From the NCBI GenBank assembly GCA_902797925.1, contig CADBUT010000160.1:1-11558 (forward strand): a DNA stretch of 11,558 bases. The letters are read 5' to 3'. Source of the stretch: an uncultured Spirochaetaceae bacterium. Lineage in GTDB: Bacteria > Spirochaetota > Spirochaetia > Treponematales > Treponemataceae. The position numbers were made by a program, and so were the translations under genes. Positions 1 through 6,900 of the stretch are shown one piece after another (position 1 is the first letter of the stretch; each line of letters starts with the position of its first letter). The notes under the pieces were generated by a model, which saw nothing but the letters and a program-made list of their open reading frames with translations, was not told the DNA's origin and ran no database searches.

Positions 1-1
1 A

Positions 2-460
2 GACACATACGCAAGGCTTGAAAGGCAGATTAAAGACTACGACAAGTTTTTCTATAAGAATTATGTTGTTGTCGGCACGCGCCATGCGGCGCACATTGCA
101 GAGCATGTGCCGGAATATTGGGGCATTATCACTGTTGAGGTTGCTGACGGCAAAGACGATTATTATCTGCTCAGAAAGCCGCTCCGTAATCCGAATTTCG
201 ACATAAAAGCAGCTTTGAGCCTGCTGTGGAAAACCGAGCTTGTGCACATCTTGGCGCGCAACAAATTTCCGCTGTATAAAGAAAAAAGCAAGGAATACAT
301 AAGAAAGTGCCTTTTAGAGCATCTGCCGGCCGAAATTTTGCTCAAAGAGCTGTGCGCCGCGCTTATGGAGCGCGATTATACACTTGTAGAGCCGCGCAAG
401 CCACGTAAAGCGCGCCGCCGTGTTGCATGCCCAAAAGTCTCTGCAAGAAAGCGCAAGTGA
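2..460 (+). CDS. sce7726-like family protein, C-terminal part (5' end outside window)
   Basis: The open frame enters at base 2 without a start and ends at TGA 458-460, giving 152 visible residues; the first in-frame ATG (107) is internal. The fragment begins DTYARLERQIKDYDKFF, followed by a beta-strand-like YVVVGTRH, then PEYWGIITVE, a basic LRKP..NPNFD stretch, and a helical LLWKTELVHIL segment. The protein ends in a very basic tail (RKPRKARRRVACPKVSARKRK-like). This order (short Tyr/Phe helix, VVVG strand, 'P-W-G-I-I' strand, 'LLW..EL..IL' helix) matches my recollection of sce7726 family proteins, whose function is not established. The N-terminal part, where a nuclease-like core could lie, is outside the window, so no activity can be inferred. 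The basic tail suggests nucleic-acid contact, which is inference. The gene is convergent with the minus-strand gene at 493-1341, with 32 bases between them. I am moderately sure of the family and certain the frame is coding. Confidence 0.6.
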   Translation, partial: DTYARLERQIKDYDKFFYKNYVVVGTRHAAHIAEHVPEYWGIITVEVADGKDDYYLLRKPLRNPNFDIKAALSLLWKTELVHILARNKFPLYKEKSKEYIRKCLLEHLPAEILLKELCAALMERDYTLVEPRKPRKARRRVACPKVSARKRK

Positions 461-462
461 GC

Positions 463-491
463 TGTCATTGCCGGGCGTGACCCGGCAATCT
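463..491. repeat. GC-rich palindrome between convergent genes
   Basis: A perfect 9-bp inverted repeat, ATTGCCGGG (467-475) and CCCGGCAAT (481-489), encloses a 5-base loop CGTGA. It occupies most of the 32-base gap between the convergent ends of the sce7726-like gene and the glycosylase-like gene. Neither strand has a proper U-tract after the stem, so it is at best a weak bidirectional terminator. Its left flank and arm, TGTCATTGCCG (463-473), recur with one mismatch at 1399-1409. A dispersed REP-like palindrome is therefore also possible. Confidence 0.55.
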
Positions 492-492
492 T

Positions 493-1341
493 TCAAAAGC
501 CGAAAATCTCTTTGCGGTGTTTTTTGCCTAAAGCGGCGAGCGCGCTTTTTAAAGACAATCTTTGGTTTTCAGCTTGAAACTGCTTTAAGTCTATCGAAAA
601 CCTGTTCATCGAAAAATGCTGGAACACGAGAAAGCTGTCTGCGCGGCGGCTTTTGCCGCTATCGCTGGTGCTTGCACTGCCGTTGTTGGCGCAGAATTCA
701 GCATATTTTTCGCATAATCTCTGCTTATAAGCTTCAAAAACGCCGGCTTTTTTCAGTTCACCGTAGCCGATAAGCCATAATTGCGGCTTTTCGTCTTCAG
801 TTTGAGCTGCTTCAAATAAAGATTGATGAAGTTCAGCTGTTTTTTGTGCCATCCAAATCTGGCTTTCGCGCAAAACGCGGCAAATAACGCCGCCCTGCTG
901 CGACTTTTTTGCTTCACTGATGATATATGCCAAATCTTTGGTTTTTGGGCTGTGAAGGGGCGTTTTATTCAAGATAATCACATTTTTTCTGAAATCAATG
1001 CCGAGTTCAGGCGAATCGCTGAAGAATTTTACACCAAGCTTGCCGGCCTGCCCTACAAGATATGCGCGGTTCGCTGCAAGCTGCTCGTTCTTGCCGGGGT
1101 TGTCGCCGACGGCTATAAGCTTTATCTGGTCTTCTTGGGTGATTTTATCAAGCGCGGTGTTATAAACTATCGGTGTTTCAACAGGAAATTCCGGCGTATG
1201 GCCGGCAGCCTGCGACTTTTTCTGAAGTTTCATCAACAGGCTGAAAGCTTCCGCTTTTTCAAGCTCAGACTGCCATGCGTCAATCTGTGCCTTAAAGCTT
1301 TGTCTGAAGCTGCTGAATATTTCCCATTGTTTTCCGTTCAT
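493..1341 (-). CDS. Uracil-DNA glycosylase superfamily-like protein, divergent
   Basis: This 282-residue protein starts at ATG 1341 and ends at TGA 493. It has a superfamily-like motif 1, GDNPGKNE (79-86), followed by YLVGQAG (94-100); family 4 enzymes have G-E-x-PG-x-x-E and FVG-x-AG here. Next come NVIILNKTPLHSPKT (120-134), at the place of the conserved 'N-V-x-K' strand, a hydrophobic strand LWLIGYGE (188-195), and VFQHFSMNRF (239-248) at the place of the H-P-S catalytic loop. Family enzymes remove uracil or damaged bases from DNA. Only three cysteines are present (154, 210, 217), in no 4Fe-4S pattern, so this is not a standard iron-sulfur family 4/5 enzyme. About 70 N-terminal residues are helical and charged with no recognised domain. 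No Shine-Dalgarno precedes the ATG. The gene follows galE on the same strand but behind a terminator. The superfamily call is by motif order only, and activity is unproven. Confidence 0.6.
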   Translation of the reverse strand: MNGKQWEIFSSFRQSFKAQIDAWQSELEKAEAFSLLMKLQKKSQAAGHTPEFPVETPIVYNTALDKITQEDQIKLIAVGDNPGKNEQLAANRAYLVGQAGKLGVKFFSDSPELGIDFRKNVIILNKTPLHSPKTKDLAYIISEAKKSQQGGVICRVLRESQIWMAQKTAELHQSLFEAAQTEDEKPQLWLIGYGELKKAGVFEAYKQRLCEKYAEFCANNGSASTSDSGKSRRADSFLVFQHFSMNRFSIDLKQFQAENQRLSLKSALAALGKKHRKEIFGF

Positions 1342-1347
1342 AAAACA

Positions 1348-1376
1348 AGCTTAAAGACAAATAAAGCGCCGGTCAA
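1348..1376 (-). promoter_or_regulatory. Candidate promoter of the glycosylase-like gene (possibly leaderless)
   Basis: Read on the minus strand, TTGACC (1376-1371) is followed after 17 bases by TAAGCT (1353-1348). The -35 fits well (5 of 6) and the -10 is weak (3 of 6). The expected start of transcription falls at or one base before the A of the ATG at 1341. Together with the absent ribosome binding site, this would give a leaderless mRNA. The site lies downstream of the galE terminator, where a separate promoter is needed. Confidence 0.35.
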
Positions 1377-1390
1377 TATCGAAAAACAAA

Positions 1391-1430
1391 TAAAAAAATG
1401 TCATTACCGCATAAAACACGGTAATGACAT
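1391..1430 (-). terminator. Intrinsic terminator of galE
   Basis: On the minus strand, a perfect 12-bp stem (ATGTCATTACCG, 1430-1419, pairing with 1409-1398) with a 9-base loop runs directly into seven T residues (complement of A 1392-1398; one belongs to the stem base). It begins 46 bases after the galE stop codon. The U-tract is on the minus side only, so the terminator acts on galE and separates it from the glycosylase-like gene. Confidence 0.85.
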
Positions 1431-1475
1431 AGAACTGCACTTTCTTTTAAGTCGTTACACTAATTCGCACTGCCT

Positions 1476-2492
1476 TTAGTCATCATATCCATTAGGATTG
1501 TTTGACTGCCAGCGCCAGCTGTCTTCGCACATTTCTTTAATGCCGCGCTCTGCTTTCCATCCAAGTTCGCGTTCTGCCTTTGAAGGATCTGCATAGCATG
1601 TGGCGATATCACCTGACCGGCGTGGTTTAATCACATACGGAACTTTTACGCCAGTTGCGGCTTCAAAGTTTTTCACAATATCAAGAACAGAGTAGCCCTG
1701 TCCTGTTCCAAGATTGTAAATGCACAGACCGGCTTTTTCTTCAATCTTTTTAAGCGCCTTAACATGACCGATTGCAAGGTCTACGACATGGATATAATCG
1801 CGGACACCTGTTCCGTCATGTGTATCATAATCATTACCGAATATTCCAAGTTCCTTAAGTTTTCCGACCGCAACTTGTGTTACGTACGGCATAAGGTTGT
1901 TAGGAATTCCGTTCGGATTTTCGCCGATTGTTCCTGATTTATGTGCGCCGATCGGATTGAAGTAGCGCAGCAGAATGACGTTCCATTCAGGATCAGCCTT
2001 CTGAATGTCAGAAAGAATTTGTTCCAGCATTGATTTTGTCCAGCCGTACGGGTTTGTACACTGTCCTTTCGGGCATTCTTCCGTAATCGGAATAAAAGCC
2101 GGGTCGCCGTAAACTGTAGCTGAAGAAGAGAATATAATGTTTTTGACATTGTGCTTTCTCATGACGTCAACCAGAGTAAGTGTTCCGGCAATATTGTTTT
2201 CGTAATATTCCCATGGCTTTGCAACAGATTCTCCGACAGCCTTAAGACCTGCAAAATGAATTACAGAATCAATTTTTTCTGCATCGAAAATCTTATTAAG
2301 AGCGTCGCGGTCAAGAATATCCGCCTTATAAAACTTAACCGGTTTTCCGGTTATCTTCTGTACTCTCTCGAGGGATTTTTTGTTTGAATTAATCAGGTTA
2401 TCAAGAACTACAACGTCATAGCCTGAATTCTGAAGCTCAACTACAGTATGGCTGCCGATAAATCCGGCACCGCCGGTCACCAAAATTGTCAT
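1476..2492 (-). CDS. galE: UDP-glucose 4-epimerase
   Basis: GalE interconverts UDP-galactose and UDP-glucose in the Leloir pathway, using tightly bound NAD in the cytoplasm. The 338-residue length equals that of E. coli GalE and aligns with it almost without gaps. Visible features are the NAD-binding GGAGFIGSH (7-15), DNL (31-33), the HFAG strand (79-82), SSSATVYGDP (122-131) with the catalytic serine, Y149 and K153 of the YxxxK motif, LRYFNPIGAH (175-184), VRDYIHVVDLA (230-240), and RRSGD (291-295) for UDP binding. At the position of E. coli Tyr299, which limits the size of the sugar pocket, this protein has Cys299. The human enzyme also has cysteine at that site and accepts UDP-GalNAc. The start at ATG 2492 is supported by AAGGAG six bases upstream. 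The gene is divergent from the AraC regulator at 2632 and ends at its own terminator. The assignment is secure; dual specificity is a prediction. Confidence 0.97.
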   Translation of the reverse strand: MTILVTGGAGFIGSHTVVELQNSGYDVVVLDNLINSNKKSLERVQKITGKPVKFYKADILDRDALNKIFDAEKIDSVIHFAGLKAVGESVAKPWEYYENNIAGTLTLVDVMRKHNVKNIIFSSSATVYGDPAFIPITEECPKGQCTNPYGWTKSMLEQILSDIQKADPEWNVILLRYFNPIGAHKSGTIGENPNGIPNNLMPYVTQVAVGKLKELGIFGNDYDTHDGTGVRDYIHVVDLAIGHVKALKKIEEKAGLCIYNLGTGQGYSVLDIVKNFEAATGVKVPYVIKPRRSGDIATCYADPSKAERELGWKAERGIKEMCEDSWRWQSNNPNGYDD

Positions 2493-2498
2493 ATTAAT

Positions 2499-2504
2499 CT
2501 CCTT
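2499..2504 (-). promoter_or_regulatory. galE ribosome binding site
   Basis: The minus strand reads AAGGAG, then six bases (ATTAAT), then ATG at 2492. This canonical spacing fixes the galE start. Confidence 0.85.
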
Positions 2505-2572
2505 ATATTTTCATCATAATACCGGCAGGCATAACTGTACATTTTCTTATGTTTAATCTATATGTAAAAATG

Positions 2573-2600
2573 TTGCATTTTCGCACAATTTGTATATACT
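2573..2600 (+). promoter_or_regulatory. Candidate promoter of the AraC-family gene
   Basis: TTGCAT (2573-2578), a 16-base spacer and TATACT (2595-2600) form a plausible sigma70-type promoter with a good -10 and a weak -35. Transcription would start near 2607, leaving a leader of about 25 bases before ATG 2632. The in-frame TTG at 2590 would lie inside this promoter, so it is unlikely to be the start codon. Confidence 0.5.
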
Positions 2601-2631
2601 GGGGAAGAAACAAAGCTGTAAGGTAGAGAAT

Positions 2632-3921
2632 ATGGGCTTAACAAAAGATACGGAACTGCTCTTAGACATTTTAAAGTCTCAGTTAAAACGGTACCCTGCT
2701 TCGAGTGTGATGATTCTTGGAACAGATATAGATGATGATATTAATGAGATGATTCCAAAGGGCAAGTATGAAACGGCGCGCATAATCGATATCAATAAAC
2801 AGGCGGTTTATATCCCCTCTCTTTCACAGTATGACCTTCTGATAACGAATCTGCTGCTTGAGAAGATGGGATATGATTTTTTCATTAATCTGTTGCACCG
2901 GGTAAAGCCTCAGTTTGTGTGCTGCAGCTTTCATGCCGGCAACCGTCTTGGAATTACAGAGGATGAGCTTGCTTCACGGCTTACAGACAATTCATACGAC
3001 CTGTTCAGCCGGAGCGAAATCTCTCTTTCAAGCGGAAAAACACTTATTCAGCTTGATTTTATTGTTTCAAGTCAGGCGTCAAGCATTGCCGAGCCGGTAA
3101 AATCATCTTATAAAACCGCCGGCAAAGAGCTGATGTCTCTTTCTGTCTATAATGTCGGATATCAGAAATGTGAGCCGCGATATCAGTGGGGACCGGGCAT
3201 CCGGAATCATTATCTTATTCAATACATAATTTCAGGCAGCGGTACTTATATTTCCGGCGACAAAGAGTACAGCCTTTATGCCGGCGACTGTTTCATTGTT
3301 TATCCGCACCGTGAAATATCGTATGCAGCAGATAGACATAATCCCTGGGAATATGCATGGGTCGGCTTTAACGGCCCTGATGCCGGTTTGATTCTCAGCT
3401 CGACAGACTTTACACCGGATGCACCGTATATACGGAAAGAGCCGCACGGTATGCAGATTGAAGAGCTTATACGAAGCATCTACAATGCAAAAGGAAACGG
3501 ATTTACCAGCACGATTCAGATGACAGGACGTCTTTACGAACTGCTGGCACTGTTTGTAAACGATGCGGCAACAGAAACAATGCATTCTGTTGCTCAACTG
3601 TACGTAAAGCATGCTGTTGAATATATTGTGGAAAACTATTCAGATCCAATCAGTATTGAGGATGTGGCGTCCTATATCGGTGTAAGCCGGAGTCAGCTTT
3701 TCCGCTGTTTTCAGTCTGTAATGGGAAAATCACCAAAAGAATATCTGACTGAGTACCGCATAAAACAGGCGTGCCATATGCTGTCAGATACGTCTTTTTC
3801 AATGAATGCCATCGCAAATTCTCTAGGATTTGACAACAGCCTTTATTTTTCAAAAGCATTCCACAAAGCCCAGGGCATCTCTCCAAGTGAATACCGCAAT
3901 GAGCATAAAAAAGACCGCTGA
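2632..3921 (+). CDS. AraC-family transcriptional regulator with N-terminal methyltransferase-like domain
   Basis: Starting at ATG 2632 gives 429 residues; typical AraC/sugar regulators have about 280-300. The extra N-terminal part (about 1-150) looks like a degenerate Rossmann/class I methyltransferase fold. It has a strand SSVMILGTD (24-32) where the glycine-rich loop would be, an acidic RIIDINKQA (50-58), YDLLITNLLLEKM (67-79), VKPQFVCCSF (91-100) and a closing SLSSGKTLIQLDF (131-143). The SAM-binding glycines are mostly missing, so catalysis is doubtful. Residues about 190-250 form the cupin-like AraC sensor (YIISGSGTYISGD, AGDCFIVYPH, WEYAWVGFNG). Two helix-turn-helix motifs follow: IEDVASYIGVSRSQLFRCF (342-360) and MNAIANSLGFDNSLYFSKAF (391-410), then GISPSEYR. 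An imperfect ribosome site (AAGGTAGAG) precedes this ATG. The gene is divergent from galE, so sugar- or UDP-sugar-linked control is possible but unproven. Confidence 0.9.
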   Translation: MGLTKDTELLLDILKSQLKRYPASSVMILGTDIDDDINEMIPKGKYETARIIDINKQAVYIPSLSQYDLLITNLLLEKMGYDFFINLLHRVKPQFVCCSFHAGNRLGITEDELASRLTDNSYDLFSRSEISLSSGKTLIQLDFIVSSQASSIAEPVKSSYKTAGKELMSLSVYNVGYQKCEPRYQWGPGIRNHYLIQYIISGSGTYISGDKEYSLYAGDCFIVYPHREISYAADRHNPWEYAWVGFNGPDAGLILSSTDFTPDAPYIRKEPHGMQIEELIRSIYNAKGNGFTSTIQMTGRLYELLALFVNDAATETMHSVAQLYVKHAVEYIVENYSDPISIEDVASYIGVSRSQLFRCFQSVMGKSPKEYLTEYRIKQACHMLSDTSFSMNAIANSLGFDNSLYFSKAFHKAQGISPSEYRNEHKKDR

Positions 3922-3943
3922 CGTATTTTTACGCCAGCGGTCT
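3907..3943 (-). terminator. Terminator of nifJ, overlapping the araC 3' end
   Basis: The inverted repeat AGACCGCTG (3912-3920) / CAGCGGTCT (3935-3943) is extended inward by CGTA (3922-3925) / TACG (3930-3933) across one mismatch, leaving a 4-base loop. On the minus strand the stem is followed by a T-run (complement of A 3907-3912; the last is part of the stem). It thus terminates nifJ 34 bases after its stop codon. The left arm overlaps the last three codons and stop of the AraC gene. For that plus-strand gene the hairpin has no U-tract, though it could still protect the RNA 3' end. Confidence 0.8.
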
Positions 3944-3954
3944 CTAAGTTACCG

Positions 3955-3971
3955 TAGGGTTTTACGCCCTA
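3955..3971. repeat. Small hairpin beside the nifJ stop codon
   Basis: TAGGG (3955-3959) and CCCTA (3967-3971) enclose a 7-base loop, six bases beyond the nifJ stop. There is no U-tract on either strand. It may stack with the larger terminator hairpin or mean nothing. Confidence 0.3.
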
Positions 3972-3977
3972 AGCAGC

Positions 3978-6900
3978 TTATTTGTAGAGTTCAACAAGCT
4001 TAAGCAAGTGATCGTAGCGTGCTTTTGCAGTTTCTTCGTTTCTCTTGAAGAGAACTTCTGCACGTTCCGGGAACTTGCGTGTAAGTGAAGAATAACGTGT
4101 TTCGTTAGCAAGGAATGCCTGGTAAGAACCGTCGCCTGGCTTAGAAGTCAATGTGAATGGGTTCTTGCCTTCTGCCTTCAATGCCGGGTTGAAGCTGAAC
4201 AAGTTCCAGTAACCGGCTGCAACAGCTGCTTTCATCTCGTCCTGGCAGTGGTTCATACCGCCCTTAACACCGTGCAATTCACATGGTGCGTAACCGATGA
4301 TGAGAGAAGGACCGTTGTAAGCTTCTGCTTCCTGAATAGCTTTAAGTGCCTGTGCAGGGTTTGCACCAAGAGCAATCTGTGCTACGTAAACGTAACCATA
4401 GCTCATAGCAATTTCAGCAAGGCTCTTCTTGTTAACTTCCTTACCGGCAGCTGCAAACTGACAAACTTCACCGATGTTAGAAGCCTTAGATGCCTGTCCA
4501 CCTGTATTTGAGTACATTTCTGTATCGAATACCATGACGTTTACGTTTTCGCCAGAAGCGAGAACGTGGTCGAGTCCGCCGTAACCGATGTCGTAGGCCC
4601 AACCGTCACCACCCATAATCCATACAGATTTTTTGTTGAGGTAGTCTTTCTTTTCAAGAATCTCGTTCTTGCAGTCGCAGTTAAGCTTTTCAAGTTCAGA
4701 AATAAGAACTTTTGTCGGCTCTACGTTAGCAAGTGTGCTGTCTTTTGTTTCCATGAACTTAGCGATTGCGTCTTTGAGAGATGCAGAAGCCTTGTCGCCC
4801 TTTGCAATTTCTTCAAGTTTAGCAATCAGGCTGTCACGGATGTATTTCTGACCCATGTACATACCAAGACCGTGTTCTGCGTTGTCTTCGAACAATGAGT
4901 TAGCCCAAGCCGGACCTTTCTTTGAGTCTTTGTTGATTGTATATGGACATGTTGCAGCAGGGCCGCCCCAGATTGAAGAACAACCTGTTGCGTTTGAGAT
5001 GAACATGTTTTCGCCGAAAAGCTGTGTGATAAGACGTGCATAAGAAGTTTCTGCACAACCTGCGCATGAACCTGAGAATTCAAGAAGCGGCTGGTTGAAC
5101 TGGCTTCCCTTAACTGTTGTTTCAGCGTAGCCAGAATCTGCTTTCTTAGAAACGTTCTTAACGAGGTAGTTCCAAACTGGCTGCTCTTCGAGGCGGCTTT
5201 CCTGTGGAACCATTTCGATAGCCTTTGTAGGACAAACAGTAACACATTCGCCGCATCCCATACAATCGAGAGGAGATACAGACATTGTGTACTTGTATGC
5301 GCCTGGCTTTGGCTTTGTATCAACAGCTACAAGACCTGCCGGAGCAGCCTTGATTTCTGCGTCTGAAAGAAGGTAAGGACGGATTGTTGCGTGTGAACAA
5401 ACGAATGCACAGTTGTTGCACTGAATACATTTTGCAGCATCCCATTTCGGAACGTTGACCGCTGTACCGCGCTTTTCGTATGCAGAAGCACCAAGTTCGA
5501 ACTGACCGTCTGCACAATCTTTGAAAGCTGAAACTGGAAGTGAATCGCCGTCCATAAGGGCAATCGGATTCATCAGCTTTTCAACCATTGCTACAGTCTT
5601 TGCTTCGCCTTCAAGCTTAGCTTTCTTGCCATCGTCTTTTGCGTCTTTCCATGAAGCAGGAACTTCAACCTTGTGGAGTGCGCCTGCACCCTGGTCGATA
5701 GCCTTGTGGTTCATGTCTACAACGTCCTGGCCTTTCTTGCTGAACTTAGCAGTTACCTTTTCCTTCATGTACTTGATAGCTTCTTCAGCTGGAAGAACGT
5801 TAGCAAGTTTGAAGAATGCTGACTGAAGAACAGTTGAAGTGCGCTTGCCGAGACCGATCTTTGTTGCGATGTCTACAGCGTCGATTGTGTAAAGTGTGAT
5901 GTTGTTTTCTGCAATGTAGCGTTTTGCTTCTGCAGGAAGGTTCTTTTCAAGTTCCTTGTCATCCCACTGACAGTTGATAAGGAATGTACCGCCCTTCTTA
6001 ACATCCTGAACCATCTTGTAGCCTTTAAGGATATAAGACTGGTTGTGGCATGCTACGAAGTCAGCCTGGTTGATGTAGTACGGGCTCTTAATCGGTTTGT
6101 CGCCGAAACGAAGGTGGCTGATTGTGATACCGCCAGTCTTCTTTGAGTCATACTGGAAATAAGCCTGAATGAACTTGTCTGTGTGGTCACCGATGATTTT
6201 TGTTGAGTCTTTGTTAGCACCAACAGTACCGTCACCGCCGATACCCCAGAATTTGCATTCAACTGTGCCGGCTGCTGCAGTAATTGGTGCAGGCTTAACT
6301 TCCGGCAATGAAAGGTTTGTAACATCGTCGACAATGCCGAGTGTGAAACGTGCCTTTGGTGAATCTTTTGCAAGTTCTGTATAAACAGCGAAAACGCTTG
6401 AAGGTGGCGTATCTTTTGAACCGAGACCGTAGCGGCCGCCGCAAAGCTTGATGTCTGAAAGGCCAGCTTCGCGCAATGTTGTAGCAACATCGAGGAAAAG
6501 AGGCTCACCAAGAGAACCTGGTTCCTTTGTGCGGTCAAGAACAGCAAGCTTCTTGCAAGTCTTTGGCAGCTTGTCGAGGAAAGCTTCTGAAACCCATGGG
6601 CGGTAGAGGCGAACCTTGATAAGGCCGACTTTTTCGCCCTTTGCGTTCAAGTAGTCGATAACTTCTTCTGCTACGTCGCAGAAAGAACCCATTGCAACGA
6701 TTACGCGGTCAGCATCTTTTGCACCATAGTAGTTGAACAAGTCATAGTTTGTGCCGAGCTTAACGTTGATCTTTGCCATGTATTTCTTAACAACAGCAGG
6801 CAAATCGATGTAAACGCTGTTGCAAGCTTCGCGGTGCTGGAAGAAAACGTCGCCGTTTTCGTGTGAACCGCGCATAGCCGGGTGGTTAGGATTAAGCGCA

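Larger units (their letters stand above)
2493..2631. other. Divergent galE / araC control region
   Basis: This 139-bp AT-rich gap holds the start signals of two divergent genes. On the galE side I see only weak -10-like hexamers (for example TATTAT upstream of the ribosome binding site) without a convincing -35. No clear pair of direct repeats, as expected for an AraC-family operator, could be defined by eye. The region is nevertheless the natural place for one. Confidence 0.6.

Noticed and set aside
467..489. Strong intrinsic terminator for the convergent genes
   Set aside because: The stem is good but neither strand has a U-tract, so it is listed as a palindrome rather than a terminator.
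823..1479. 218-residue plus-strand ORF opposite the glycosylase-like gene
   Set aside because: It is antisense to a gene with recognisable motifs, has no ribosome site or family features, and runs across the galE terminator.
2590..2631. Upstream TTG as start of the AraC regulator, adding 14 residues
   Set aside because: The TTG lies within the likely promoter (between -35 and -10), and the ATG at 2632 has an upstream AAGG-type site.
4826..5323. 165-residue minus-strand ORF and similar ones (6053-6547, 6701-7126) inside nifJ
   Set aside because: These are other-frame shadows of the strongly biased nifJ coding sequence with no recognisable domains.
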